Positions 1-9,683 are shown, numbered from the stretch's first letter. The stretch: 64,000 nucleotides of DNA from JAJRQY01 sp965224435 (GCA_965224435.1 OZ245048.1:930001-994000), one strand, 5' to 3'. A program made the numbers and translations. The notes: generated by a model from the letters alone, not told the origin.

Positions 1-285
1 TCCGGTGGCGAGCGGTCGCTGACTGCCCTTGGTTTCTTGTTCGCGGTGTTCAAGAGCCGTCCGTCACCGTTCTATGTGATGGACGAGGTCGAGGCTGCAC
101 TGGATGACATGAACCTGCATCGCTTCTTGGCTCTGGTGCAAGAGTTCCGCAACGAAGCCCAGCTCATCATCGTCAGCCACCAGAAGCGGACCATGGAAGC
201 TGCCGATGTGCTGTATGGCGTCAGCATGAAGCCCGGTGGCTCATCCAAGGTCGTTAGCGAAAAGGTTGCCGCCCGCACTCCTTAA
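1..285 (+). CDS. smc: Chromosome segregation protein SMC, C-terminal end (partial)
   Basis: The reading frame is open from the first base, so only the last 94 residues are present. They hold the second half of the SMC ATPase head: the ABC signature SGGERSLTAL at residues 1-10, the Walker B segment VMDEVEAALDD (Asp28, Glu29) with its D-loop, and the H-loop segment IIVSHQKRTME. SMC dimers use ATP to organise and segregate the chromosome together with ScpA and ScpB. In many actinobacteria smc lies directly before ftsY. Here five to six other genes separate them. The identification rests on three catalytic motifs in the right order and spacing. Confidence 0.95.
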   Translation, partial: SGGERSLTALGFLFAVFKSRPSPFYVMDEVEAALDDMNLHRFLALVQEFRNEAQLIIVSHQKRTMEAADVLYGVSMKPGGSSKVVSEKVAARTP

Positions 286-298
286 CGAGAGTGAGGGG

Positions 299-1270
299 CT
301 AGGGGAGGCGTTGGAACCAGAGCAGGCTGAGCAGGCCAGCGGCGGCCAGTATTCCGAGGGCACCGCCGACGAACCAGTCGGTGATTTCTCGTTCGGCGTC
401 CTCGTAGCCAATGGCTGATCCAATGTCGTCATAGACCTTGCCCAGCTCTTCCAAGCTTTCGGCCGAGAAGAATGTGCCACCAGTTGACTGGGCGATAAGG
501 CGCAAACTATCGCCGCCGACAGGCACGGGAATCAGTTCATCCTCAATCTGTGGTGTTCCGGGGTCGTCATAGCGGATGGCCCCCTCCTTGGTTCCAAAGG
601 CAATTGTCGACACCGGGATTTCGGCCACGATTGCTTCGGCTATGGCCTCCTCGTCGCTGCGGCCGACCGTTGTTACGCCATCAGAAAGCAGGACGATCCG
701 GGCCGGAGGCGCCTCGCCATTCTCATCCAGAGGAGCAGCAGCCAACGCATCTAGGCTGGTGACGATTGCTTCGCCGATTGCGGTCGACTCAGCCAACTGC
801 AGCCCATCAATGGCTCGATGTGCGGCTAGCCGATCTTGGGTGGGAGGCACCAGCACACTGGCTGATCCCGCAAAAGCGACAATGCCAACGTTCAGGGTTG
901 GCGGCAGCTCGTCAATGAAGCGGTTGGCCGACGCTTGGGCAGCCCGTAGCCGATCGGGCTCAACGTCATCGGCTTGCATCGACAGCGAAACGTCTATAGC
1001 GACAATGACCGTTGCCCGCTCCCTTGGCACTCGAACTGTTCGGCTTGGCTGAGCGAACCCGGTTGCCAGTGCGGCCAAGGACAAGAGAAATAGCAACGCA
1101 GTGCCGTGACGACGCCAACCCGGATGGTTGGGAATAACTGAGTCCAGCAACTCGCTCGAACTCAATCGAGCAGCATAGGTTTGGCGCCGACGCTGCATGA
1201 ACAGGTACAAGCCGAGAAAGACGGCGACGATCAGCAGGCTCCAGAGCCGCATTGGTGTTGAGAAACTCAT
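299..1270 (-). CDS. VWA-domain membrane protein (BatA/BatB-like)
   Basis: This 323-residue protein has two N-terminal membrane segments (about 9-25 and 55-72), a von Willebrand factor A domain with the MIDAS motif DVSLS (Asp93 onward), and a last membrane segment near 300-320. This is the architecture of BatA/BatB proteins, which are encoded with MoxR ATPases and DUF58 proteins. The family is thought to work with MoxR in metal-dependent folding or maturation of envelope proteins, but the actual substrate is unknown. Its ATG overlaps the stop of the upstream DUF58 gene, so the two are translationally coupled. It is the last gene of a three-gene minus-strand operon and converges with smc. Confidence 0.88.
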   Translation of the reverse strand: MSFSTPMRLWSLLIVAVFLGLYLFMQRRRQTYAARLSSSELLDSVIPNHPGWRRHGTALLFLLSLAALATGFAQPSRTVRVPRERATVIVAIDVSLSMQADDVEPDRLRAAQASANRFIDELPPTLNVGIVAFAGSASVLVPPTQDRLAAHRAIDGLQLAESTAIGEAIVTSLDALAAAPLDENGEAPPARIVLLSDGVTTVGRSDEEAIAEAIVAEIPVSTIAFGTKEGAIRYDDPGTPQIEDELIPVPVGGDSLRLIAQSTGGTFFSAESLEELGKVYDDIGSAIGYEDAEREITDWFVGGALGILAAAGLLSLLWFQRLP

Positions 1271-2229
1271 GGCCGTGCTCCTCCGAGGGCAACCATTCGG
1301 TGCCTTCGCTTGCCAATGAAACGCACAACATCGCTCAACCAGTCCTGATCAGTTCGCAGGACCAGATGATCGATACGAGCTTCTTGGAATGAGCTGGCCA
1401 GGCCAGTCTGGCGTTCTTGTGCTGCCTTGGCATAGGCATCACGCACAGACTTCTTGTTGGTCGGTACTTCTCGGACCTGGCCGGTCGCGGGGTCGACAAC
1501 GGGGAGTAGTCCGACGTTTGGCAGCTCTAACTCCCGAGGATCAAGTACTTGGATGGCCAACACATTGTGTCGACGAGACAGAGCTCGTAGCGATTCGAGC
1601 CAGCCAGTTTCGACTTGGAAGTCGGAGATAACGACTATCAGTCCGCGGCGCTTGGCCAGCTTGCCAATCTTGCCCAGACTCGGAACGAGATCGGTGACAC
1701 CAGTTTGATCGCCGCGAGGGGCATCGACGATTTCGTAGAGGATCCGCAGCAAGTGCTTGCGAGTACCTTTTGCTGGCACCGCCCTTGACCCGCCCCGACC
1801 AGCAAAGATCGCACCGATTCGGTTCCCGTCACGATTTGTCAAGAATCCAACTGCGCCGGCAGCAGCGAGAACAAGTTCTCGCTTCTCACACAACGCCGTG
1901 CCGAAGTCGAGTCGAGCTGACTGGTCAATGACCAGCCATGTTTCGAGCTCACGATCGGCAATGGTCTGGCGGATATGGGGTTCATCCAGCCGAGCACTGA
2001 CGTTCCAATCAATTCGACGGACGTCGTCGCCCGGGGCATACGCACGAGTCTCGCCCAACTCGGTCCCATGACCTGGGACGAGGCCCTGATGATCGCCGTG
2101 CAACAAGCCGTCCAGTCGCATGGTGACGTCAAGTTCCAAGCGGCGCAAGGCCTCGCGGGTACGTTCACTGAACGCTGATGCTTGGGAGGTCTCAGCTTGG
2201 GAGTGAGTGGAAGAAGAAGTGGCGGGCAC
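1267..2229 (-). CDS. DUF58 domain-containing protein
   Basis: A 320-residue protein with the DUF58 signature: an RAYAPGDDVRRIDWN segment around residues 63-77 followed by a VWA-like region (LVIDQSARLDFG). DUF58 proteins are nearly always encoded between a MoxR AAA+ ATPase and VWA proteins, as here, and are presumed to be part of the same chaperone-like system. The start is GTG, two bases after the stop of the moxR gene. The stop overlaps the ATG of the VWA gene. No membrane segment is evident. The family assignment is secure, the molecular role is not. Confidence 0.88.
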   Translation of the reverse strand: MPATSSSTHSQAETSQASAFSERTREALRRLELDVTMRLDGLLHGDHQGLVPGHGTELGETRAYAPGDDVRRIDWNVSARLDEPHIRQTIADRELETWLVIDQSARLDFGTALCEKRELVLAAAGAVGFLTNRDGNRIGAIFAGRGGSRAVPAKGTRKHLLRILYEIVDAPRGDQTGVTDLVPSLGKIGKLAKRRGLIVVISDFQVETGWLESLRALSRRHNVLAIQVLDPRELELPNVGLLPVVDPATGQVREVPTNKKSVRDAYAKAAQERQTGLASSFQEARIDHLVLRTDQDWLSDVVRFIGKRRHRMVALGGARP

Positions 2230-2231
2230 TA

Positions 2232-3665
2232 TCAGTCCGCTTCATTCGTTTCGTTGGTGCCGTCGAATCCATCAATGCCGGGGTTGGTGGCTCCAGGATT
2301 CTGGTCGGGGAGTGGTGGCGCACTGTGGGCGAGACCCGGCTGAGGTGGGGCAGGGATTGGAGGCAGCCCAAGCGTCGGGTCAGCAACGTTGTTGACCGGA
2401 GTGGCCACGGGTGGCGGCAACGGCATGACCGATGTTGGTATCGGTGCAGGAAGCGAGCCCAGTGCCTGAGCGGGCGGTGGAGCAGGCATGCCGGACCCCG
2501 GCGGGGTCGGATTGGGATACCCGGCTGGCGAGGGTCCAGGTAACGTCGCGGCGAAGGTCCCAGAGGAGACGTCGCGCGGGCTTACCGCAGCTGCGGGAAT
2601 GACTGACAACAAACGATTCAACACATCGTCAGCGTCCAAGGACTTGGCGAGGGCTTCATAGGACAGCATGAGTCGGTGGCGAAGCACGTCCCGGGCCACG
2701 TCAAACAGATCTTGCGGAGTGACATAGTTCCGTCCCCGAAGCAAGGCCAGAGCCCGTCCAGCGGCCACCAAGCCGAGGGTTGCGCGGGGGCTGACGCCGA
2801 ACTCGATCAGTGGGTCAAGCTCGGGTAGACCCCGGGCCAACGGCTCCCGAGTGGCCATCACCAGATCAACCGCGTACTGGGCGACACCGGCATCGACATA
2901 GATTCCGTCGCAGACCTCTTGCAGCTGCTCAAGTCGGGCGAGGGTGAGAACCTGATTGGCGTCGGGCGGGTTCGTCCCCATCCTTCGTACGATTTCCAAC
3001 TCTTCGCTTGGCGTCGGGTAGTCAACACTTACCTTCATCAGGAATCGATCACGCTGCGCCTCTGGCAGGGTGTACACACCTTCTGACTCGATGGGGTTTT
3101 GGGTGGCGAGCACCAAGAACGGTGCGGGTAAGGCCTTGGTTTGGCCAGCAATGGAAACCTGCCGCTCGGCCATGACCTCTAAGAGCGCTGACTGGACCTT
3201 GGCCGGAGCCCGGTTGATCTCATCCGTCAGCAACAGGTTGGTGAAGACTGGCCCCCATTCAATGTCAAATGATTCACTGCTGGCTCGCCAAATCCGGGTG
3301 CCGATGAGATCCGAAGGCAGCAGATCGGGGGTGAACTGCAATCGGACGAAGCCTCCTCCAATGACCTGAGCGAGGGTGGAAACAGCCAGTGTTTTGGCTA
3401 CGCCCGGCAGACCTTCAAGCAGGATGTGGCCCCGAGAAAGCAGGGCAACAAAGAGGCGCTCGACCATATGGTCCTGGCCGACAATGACTCGCTTGATTTC
3501 GAACAGGGCCTGCTCAAGCTCGACGGCGGCTTCAGCTGGCGTCGGCAAAGGTTGGGCATCGTCTGAGTTTCCAGCAGCGTTGCCAGAACTAGCGGTGTTG
3601 TCAGAAGTAACGGTGTCGGCGTCGCCAAGAAGGCTGTTGTTAGAAGTCAGTGAATTGTCGGTCAC
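2232..3665 (-). CDS. MoxR-family AAA+ ATPase
   Basis: First gene of the MoxR/DUF58/VWA operon. It shows Walker A (LEGLPGVAKT), Walker B (LLLTDEINRAPAK) and sensor 1 (LVLATQNPIESEG), the set typical of MoxR. The frame stays open far upstream, but that part is antisense to the response regulator. I chose the GTG at 3665 because GGAG lies seven bases before it, giving 477 residues. The first ~45 residues are Ser/Asn/Asp-rich and the last ~130 are Pro/Gly-rich and probably disordered. Both ends are longer than in a usual 330-residue MoxR. It diverges from the two-component genes across about 57 bases that must hold both promoters. Confidence 0.88.
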   Translation of the reverse strand: MTDNSLTSNNSLLGDADTVTSDNTASSGNAAGNSDDAQPLPTPAEAAVELEQALFEIKRVIVGQDHMVERLFVALLSRGHILLEGLPGVAKTLAVSTLAQVIGGGFVRLQFTPDLLPSDLIGTRIWRASSESFDIEWGPVFTNLLLTDEINRAPAKVQSALLEVMAERQVSIAGQTKALPAPFLVLATQNPIESEGVYTLPEAQRDRFLMKVSVDYPTPSEELEIVRRMGTNPPDANQVLTLARLEQLQEVCDGIYVDAGVAQYAVDLVMATREPLARGLPELDPLIEFGVSPRATLGLVAAGRALALLRGRNYVTPQDLFDVARDVLRHRLMLSYEALAKSLDADDVLNRLLSVIPAAAVSPRDVSSGTFAATLPGPSPAGYPNPTPPGSGMPAPPPAQALGSLPAPIPTSVMPLPPPVATPVNNVADPTLGLPPIPAPPQPGLAHSAPPLPDQNPGATNPGIDGFDGTNETNEAD

Positions 3666-3722
3666 CGTTGGTCTCCGGTCCTGCGACAACTTCCCCGGCC
3701 CATCTCTGGCTACGGTTCTGGT

Positions 3723-4406
3723 GTGCGCATTCTGGTTGTTGATGATGAAGAGGAACTTGGAGCCGCAGTTGCGGCTGCTCTCCGACGGGAAGGGTATGCG
3801 GTAGATGTCGCCATCAATGGGCAGGCAGCGCTTGATCGTCTCATGCTCAACGAATATGACCTGGTTGCCCTTGATCTCACCCTGCCCGATATCGATGGTC
3901 GAGAGGTTTGCCGACTGATCCGAACCGATGCTCGCTTTGACCCAAGTACCCGGGTTCTGATGGTCACGGCACGCGACGGTGTGGCAGAGCGAGTAGCCGG
4001 GCTGGATGATGGAGCGGACGACTATCTGGTCAAGCCTTTCGCTCTGGCCGAGCTTTCCGCCCGTGTTCGAAGCCTGCTTCGTCGAGAGACAACCGGTGAG
4101 GATGCAACAATGAGTGTTGGATTGCTTCATTTGGACACGGCACGTCTCGTAGCCGAATGGGACAGTCGGACCCTTGACCTCACCACCAAGGAATTCGCCC
4201 TTCTTCGCTACTTCATGGTCCATGTTGGTGAGGTTCTGAGTCAGGAACGACTCTTGGAACATGTTTGGGACGAGGCTATGGACCCATTTACGAACACCGT
4301 GCGAGTGACGGTGGGAACACTCCGACGTAAACTTGTTGCTCAGTCCGAGCAACCCCTGATCGAAACCGTGATCGGAGCCGGCTACCGACTTGTCGGCGAG
4401 GAGTAG
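3723..4406 (+). CDS. OmpR-family response regulator
   Basis: A 227-residue two-component regulator. The receiver domain carries the acidic pair DD at 8-9, the phospho-acceptor Asp51 in LVALDLTLPD, and Lys104 in YLVKPF. The C-terminal winged helix (about 125-227, TLDLTTKEFALLRYF and ETVIGAGYRLV) is of OmpR/PhoB type. The start is GTG. The histidine kinase follows at once, so the pair should be co-transcribed and functionally matched. The regulated genes are unknown. An HtrA-like protease follows the kinase, and such proteases often belong to envelope-stress regulons (inference). Confidence 0.93.
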   Translation: MRILVVDDEEELGAAVAAALRREGYAVDVAINGQAALDRLMLNEYDLVALDLTLPDIDGREVCRLIRTDARFDPSTRVLMVTARDGVAERVAGLDDGADDYLVKPFALAELSARVRSLLRRETTGEDATMSVGLLHLDTARLVAEWDSRTLDLTTKEFALLRYFMVHVGEVLSQERLLEHVWDEAMDPFTNTVRVTVGTLRRKLVAQSEQPLIETVIGAGYRLVGEE

Positions 4407-4416
4407 ATCGAATTCG

Positions 4417-5619
4417 ATGAGCATCCCCCGGGCGCTTCAATCAATCAGGTTCCGGCTGTCGTTGGCTTTCTCGATCGTGGTGTTTTCTGTTGGCTCGTTC
4501 TTGATCGCTGGCATCTACTTCTACCAAGTCAGCTCATTGGCTGAGCCCGTGCTCCAGAGTCAGCCCGTGGTCATGGCTGACCCAGAAACCGGTGAGTTGG
4601 TCGAAACGTCAATCAAGGTCGTCTTTCCCGAAGCGGCCCAACAGTTTGCGGTGGAACAGATCGAACAACAGTCCTATCGGCGTGCGCTCAGCCAGCTGCG
4701 GTCTGCAACTTTGGCTTCCATGGGGGTGTTGTTCCTGGTCTCCTTCGGCGTTGGCTGGCTTTTTGCTGGCTGGATGCTCAAGCCAATGGAACGAATCAGT
4801 GGTGTGGCCAGAGACATCACCGCCAACGACCTCAATCGACGGATCTCCATGCGTGGCCCCGACGACGAGCTGAAGGCACTCGCTGACACCTTTGACGAAA
4901 TGCTCGACCGGTTGCAAGGAGCATTCGAGGATCAACGTCGGTTTGCTCACGAGGCCTCTCATGAGTTGCGCAACCCTCTTGCGGTCGCTCGCACGAATTT
5001 GGAACTGGCGCTGACCGGTGATGATGAGGAGGAGATTCGGCGGGCGGCGACAATAGCTTTTGGCGCGACCGAACGAATGAGCGCCCTAATTGAGGATCTA
5101 CTCGAACAGGCGAGACAAGGTGTGCCCGAGTTGCATCATGGTCCCGCGGACCTGAGCAGGCTGATTCAAGAGTCAGCTGAGGAGTTCCGGGCGGCCGCGG
5201 AGCAGCGGGATCTGCGAATCTTGATTGGTGAGGGAAGTGGATCTGGCGAGTCCCATAGTGATGTTGGACCTGAACCCGTGGTTATTCGCGGTGATGGTCC
5301 AGCGCTTCGTCGAGCTGTCGACAACCTCATCTCGAACGCTGTTCGGCTTGCTCCCGAAGGATCGGCGATCAAGCTTTCTGTCCGAGCAACCCCGACCGAG
5401 GCCATTCTGCTGGTGGCCGACGAGGGTCCAGGCATAGCTCCCGAGGACCGCTCCCTGGTCTTTGATCGCTTCTGGCGAGGCAAGGATTCCAATGCTGGTA
5501 GCGGGCTTGGACTCAGCATCGTCCGACGCGTCGTCGAACGGCATGGTGGAACCGTGAGCTTGGAGTCGACATGTGCGGGGAGAATCCGGGCTCAGTATTT
5601 ACCCTTCGACTGCCGATGA
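4417..5619 (+). CDS. Membrane sensor histidine kinase
   Basis: Partner of the preceding response regulator. From the ATG at 4417 it is 400 residues: a membrane segment near 12-35, a short extracytoplasmic sensor, a second membrane segment (MGVLFLVSFGVGWLFAGW), HAMP, a HisKA domain with the phosphorylated His in EASHELRNP, and an HATPase domain with the N box (NLISNAVRL), DEGPGIAP and GSGLGLSIV. A TTG at 4390 would add nine residues and overlap the regulator gene. I prefer the ATG because the protein then begins with the usual short basic segment before the first membrane helix. Confidence 0.92.
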   Translation: MSIPRALQSIRFRLSLAFSIVVFSVGSFLIAGIYFYQVSSLAEPVLQSQPVVMADPETGELVETSIKVVFPEAAQQFAVEQIEQQSYRRALSQLRSATLASMGVLFLVSFGVGWLFAGWMLKPMERISGVARDITANDLNRRISMRGPDDELKALADTFDEMLDRLQGAFEDQRRFAHEASHELRNPLAVARTNLELALTGDDEEEIRRAATIAFGATERMSALIEDLLEQARQGVPELHHGPADLSRLIQESAEEFRAAAEQRDLRILIGEGSGSGESHSDVGPEPVVIRGDGPALRRAVDNLISNAVRLAPEGSAIKLSVRATPTEAILLVADEGPGIAPEDRSLVFDRFWRGKDSNAGSGLGLSIVRRVVERHGGTVSLESTCAGRIRAQYLPFDCR

Positions 5620-5743
5620 CGATGACGATGCAGTCAACAACAGACCCAGATGTGGCCTTGGCTGACTCCCGGCTCAGCGACGTAGCCTTACCTCCGCTTT
5701 CGCCAGCCGACTCTAAGGTGACAGCAGAGATTGGAGCTGAAGG

Positions 5744-7048
5744 ATGACCGAGCGGGCCTGGGATTTCAACGAAGGATCAACTGGAGGGCCACAAACCCCG
5801 TCCAGCCCACCCGTTGCGCCTTCCCGTAGCGGCCAGGTTGGCTCACCGCCGGTGGCTGCTCCTGCAGCGATTGCGCCTACCCGTCAAATCCAGCCTTATC
5901 AGCCTCAGCCTTATCAAGCCCAGTCCGGTCGACCGGGCCTTACCGGACCACCCATCATTGGGGAGTCGTCCAATAACACACTCGACGGTAAGGGCCCCCG
6001 CTGGGGACTTCGAGTTGCTGGTGCCTTCCTTGCTGGCGGACTTCTCACCGGAGGAGGCTTTGTTGCCGGTCAGTTGGTGGCTGATGAAAACACTCTGCAG
6101 GTCGACACAACGGCCACCCCCGCTTCGACCACCAGCACCACCTTGGCACCATCGGAGATAGTGCTTAGTCCACCGGACCCGGACGTGACTGAGCCAGCAG
6201 CCTACGTCGCTGCCGTACTTGGCCCTTCCATTGTGCAAATCGAAACCGAGCTTGGTGTTGGCTCAGGAATCGTCTTCGATGACGGACTAGTCATCACCAA
6301 TCATCACGTGATCGTGGATGCGGTACGAATACGAGTTCGAACTTCGGATGGTCGCACCCTGGCGGCTGAACTGGTTGGCTCCGATTCTCGGGTCGATGTT
6401 GCCGTTCTCAATGTTGGCGAAAACTCCGGCCTACAGGTCGCCACTCTTGCCTTGGACGAGGACCCCGAAGTCGGCCAAGCCGCCTTTGCGCTCGGTAGCC
6501 CGTTCCAATTGCAACAATCGATCTCGGCTGGCATTGTTTCTGCCATTAACCGGCCGGTGCAAAACGGTGAAGGCATCAACGCCATGATCCAGTCCGATAC
6601 CTCGGTGAATCCTGGCAACTCCGGCGGCGCCCTAGCCGATCGCGCTGGCCGTGTCATTGGTATCAATACTTCAATCCGCACTGATGGAGTAGTCGCCGGT
6701 AGCGTTGGTATCAGCTTTTCTATCCCGATCGACAATGCCATGCGGGTAGCCGATCGGATCATTGCTGGTGAGCCCCTCGTGCCCGGCTTTCTCGGAGTTG
6801 GCAATGCGCAAGACGCTCCCGGCGGCGAAGCGGGCGTGGTTATCGGTGAGGTGACCCCGGGCTCAGGAGCTGACGTAGCGGGAATCCAGGTTGGTGATCG
6901 AGTCATCCGGATTGACGGAGTTCCGGTGACCAACCTCGGCGAACTTGCTGGCCTGATCCGTGCAAGCTTCCCCGGTGACGTGATCGAGCTTGAGATCGTT
7001 CGGGGCGAAGAGTCTCTCTTGATTGCAGCCACCCTCGGCGAGCAATAG
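5744..7048 (+). CDS. HtrA/DegP-like membrane-anchored serine protease with PDZ domain
   Basis: A 434-residue protein. A Pro/Gln-rich cytoplasmic N-terminus (about 1-85) leads into a membrane segment (VAGAFLAGGLLTGGGFVAG). A Thr/Ser linker is followed by a trypsin-like domain with the triad His in ITNHHVIVDA, Asp in DSRVDVAVL and Ser in NPGNSGGAL. A PDZ domain (GFLGVGNAQDAPGGEAGVVI onward) closes the protein. HtrA proteases degrade or refold damaged envelope proteins, and the active site should face outward. The ATG is preceded by GAAGG. It follows the histidine kinase by 124 bases in the same direction, so shared control is possible but not shown. Confidence 0.93.
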   Translation: MTERAWDFNEGSTGGPQTPSSPPVAPSRSGQVGSPPVAAPAAIAPTRQIQPYQPQPYQAQSGRPGLTGPPIIGESSNNTLDGKGPRWGLRVAGAFLAGGLLTGGGFVAGQLVADENTLQVDTTATPASTTSTTLAPSEIVLSPPDPDVTEPAAYVAAVLGPSIVQIETELGVGSGIVFDDGLVITNHHVIVDAVRIRVRTSDGRTLAAELVGSDSRVDVAVLNVGENSGLQVATLALDEDPEVGQAAFALGSPFQLQQSISAGIVSAINRPVQNGEGINAMIQSDTSVNPGNSGGALADRAGRVIGINTSIRTDGVVAGSVGISFSIPIDNAMRVADRIIAGEPLVPGFLGVGNAQDAPGGEAGVVIGEVTPGSGADVAGIQVGDRVIRIDGVPVTNLGELAGLIRASFPGDVIELEIVRGEESLLIAATLGEQ

Positions 7049-7146
7049 CAAGTCATGGGATCACCGTCATTCGAGGGTTGATCCATGAGCTACCTGCAAA
7101 AACCACTGGCTCCTAGGAGCAGCTTTAGGCCGTAGGATCAGTGGTA

Positions 7147-8319
7147 ATGGAACCAATCCTGATCATTATCATTGTTGTCGCCGTCGTGCTTCTCGGTGGC
7201 CTCGCATTCCTTTTCTCTCGTCGCGGTCGCCAGGTTGAAATCGAGTCACAAGGACGTGGCCAGGTCGGTGGACGACAACCCGGCGATACCGCCGTACTGG
7301 AGCGTGAAGCAGCAGACGATCTCTCCTCTAATGAGCGTGCACCGGGTGAAACCGTTGATGTTGATCCAGATGATGTCTTGGTTGAGGAGCCAACGGCCTC
7401 GGCTGAACCCGATGAGGTCGTTAAGCCATCGTTCTTTGATCGCCTAGGCAAAGCTCGAAGCGCATTCACTGGCTACCTCGGTGGTTTGGTTGGTGCAGGA
7501 GCCCTCGACGACGAGGCCTGGGAAGACCTAGAAGAAGCACTCATCCGGGCTGATGTCGGCGTGCAAACAGCAATGTCCCTGTTGGAAGATGTCCGCTCTC
7601 AAGCCAAAGAAGAGGGCAAGGAGCAGGGAGAAGAAATTCTGGGCCTGCTCAAGACCAGGATGAAGGCAGAACTCACCGGCAAGGAACGAGCACTCATCAT
7701 CGATGAAGGCAAAACCAACGTCTGGTTGTTTGTAGGTGTCAATGGGGTTGGCAAAACAACCACCATTGGAAAGTTGGGTAAGCGCCTGGTGGCCGAAGGG
7801 CACAAGCCGTTGATGGCAGCCGGAGACACCTTCCGGGCGGCCGCTGCCGAGCAGCTGACCATGTGGGCTGAGCGGTCCGACGTCGACATAGTTCGTGGCA
7901 ATGAAGGTGGCGATCCGGCCTCAGTCATCTTTGATGGCATCAAGGCGGCCGAGGCTCGCGATTGCGACGTAGTCCTCGCCGACACCGCGGGGCGCCTACA
8001 GAACAAGTCCAACCTGATGGACGAATTGTCCAAGGTGCGACGAGTGGCTGCCAAAGAGCCAGGACATGTTAGCGAGGTCTTGCTAGTCATCGATGCAACA
8101 ACTGGCCAGAACGGCATGACTCAGGCCAAAGTGTTCGCCGAATCGGTTGAGGTAACTGGGGTTGTCTTGACCAAACTGGATGGATCAGCCAAGGGTGGCA
8201 TCGTGTTCGCCATTGAGAGCGAACTTGGTCTGCCGGTCAAGCTCGTGGGGCTGGGAGAAGGAGTCGACGACCTGGTCGATTTCGATCCTGATGCCTTCGT
8301 CGATGCCCTCTTTGAATAG
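7147..8319 (+). CDS. ftsY: Signal recognition particle receptor FtsY
   Basis: GTPase receptor that docks the SRP-ribosome complex at the membrane. The 390 residues comprise an N-terminal membrane anchor (ILIIIIVVAVVLLGGLAFLF), an acidic linker, the four-helix N domain, and the G domain with GVNGVGKTTTIGKLG, DTAGRLQNK and TKLDGSAKGG. It ends with the usual GLGEGVDDLVDF segment. A GTG six bases upstream could also start it, but the AGGA of TAGGATCA is better spaced for the ATG at 7147. An explicit membrane helix on FtsY is common in actinobacteria. Its partner Ffh is encoded 3.6 kb downstream. Confidence 0.96.
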   Translation: MEPILIIIIVVAVVLLGGLAFLFSRRGRQVEIESQGRGQVGGRQPGDTAVLEREAADDLSSNERAPGETVDVDPDDVLVEEPTASAEPDEVVKPSFFDRLGKARSAFTGYLGGLVGAGALDDEAWEDLEEALIRADVGVQTAMSLLEDVRSQAKEEGKEQGEEILGLLKTRMKAELTGKERALIIDEGKTNVWLFVGVNGVGKTTTIGKLGKRLVAEGHKPLMAAGDTFRAAAAEQLTMWAERSDVDIVRGNEGGDPASVIFDGIKAAEARDCDVVLADTAGRLQNKSNLMDELSKVRRVAAKEPGHVSEVLLVIDATTGQNGMTQAKVFAESVEVTGVVLTKLDGSAKGGIVFAIESELGLPVKLVGLGEGVDDLVDFDPDAFVDALFE

Positions 8320-8392
8320 AGCAAAACCACGAAATAGCAAAGAAGCATCCGGCTCCTTGTCACAATCTGGCTAGCTATTTCGTCGAAGATGT

Positions 8393-9592
8393 ATGAACGA
8401 TCCAGAAGTAGTTGTCGTGGGTGGTGGACTGGCCGGCCTCACTGCTGCCAACTATGTGGCCGATGCGGGGTATCAAGTGAAGCTACTCGAGGCTCGCAGC
8501 AGACTCGGCGGTCGAGCGAGCACGGATGAGCGAAGTGGTTTTTATCTCAATCAGGGACCACATGCCTTGTATCGAGGCGGTAAGGCCAACGAGGTCCTGG
8601 CCCAACTTGGTATCAAGCCGGCCGGGGGTCCACCTCCTCTCGACGGCAAGATCATGTTCGACGGCCAGTTGTTCGCTGCTCCGGCGGGTCCGATGTCCCT
8701 GCTCAAGACACGGGCGCTTGGAGTCGAGCCAAGATGGAGTTGGGGCGTGTGTTTGCCGCCTTGCCCAAGATTGAGCCATTGTCGGTTGCTCATCTCAGTG
8801 CCGAACAATGGATGGATCAGAAGATCGACCAGCAGCGGGCGCGAGGAGTGTTGTCCGCAGTCATGCGGCTCAGCACGTATGGGGGAAGACTGGACCTACT
8901 GTCCGCTGACGCCGCGGTCAGCCAGCTCCAACTTGGGTTGGAGGCTGGTGTTCTCTACCTAGACGGCGGATGGCAACGAATGGTCGATGATCTCGAGCGA
9001 CGATTGCGGGCTACTGGACGGTGCACTATCGAGACCGGCGCCAAGGTGACTGAGCTGCCGGATGTGCCCAAGGTGATTCTTGCGCTCAACAGCCCTCGGG
9101 CTGCGGCGAAGCTGCTCGAGTGTGAGATCGAGGTCGGTCCACCAGCTCTTGCTACCTGTCTGGATCTTGGCCTGACGAAAGCACCAACGGTTGAATTCGC
9201 TCTGGGCGGCGACAGTCCGCTGTATCTGTCCAATCACTCACTGGGGGCCAACCTGGCTCCAGACGGACACCACCTTGTGTCGGTACTCAGTTATCTCTCT
9301 GGTCCGGATGACAAGGTTGACCGCCGGGTTCTTGATCGGTTCGCAGCGGACTGTGGAGTACAGAAATCCTCAATCGCGGAAGAGCGTTTTCTGCACCAGA
9401 TGGTGGCTGCAAGCTCGATCACGAACCCTGCATCATGGCGGCATGGCTGGTCGAGCAAGGGTTGATCAGTTCTCCAAGAATCAGTCGGTACTCGTGGCTG
9501 GAGACTGGGTTGGACCTGAAGGTCAGCTGGCCGACGCCAGCTTCGCCAGTGGCCGGATGGCGGGGCGTATGGCTGTCGCCAGTCTCGCTTGA
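8393..9592 (+). pseudogene. FAD-dependent amine oxidase/protoporphyrinogen oxidase-like gene, broken by two frameshifts
   Basis: Three pieces of one flavoprotein lie in two frames. The first (from ATG 8393) has the FAD-binding motif VVVGGGLAGLTAANYVADAG and GGRAS. Near 8716-8734 the coding frame shifts to one holding MELGRVFAALPKI and the middle domain, open to 9465. Near 9430-9445 it returns to the first frame, which holds the C-terminal FAD contact segment VLVAGDWVGPEGQLADASF and stops at 9592. The pattern fits a one-base loss followed by a one-base gain. The protein would be about 399 residues, normal for this family. It may be a real pseudogene or two assembly errors. It sits directly before an ECF41-like sigma factor, a class often encoded next to oxidoreductases. 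Confidence 0.8.
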
Positions 9593-9683
9593 TGAAGGAG
9601 GCTTTCTTGATGAGGCGACCTTTCTCGATGAACAACAGCATCTGTCATACTCCGATTGAGATGAGAATCGCAGGCTCAACGCC

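Noticed and set aside
3666..4424. N-terminal extension of the MoxR frame (up to 730 residues)
   Set aside because: The extension is antisense to a complete, motif-rich response regulator; GTG 3665 has a good Shine-Dalgarno and gives a normal MoxR.
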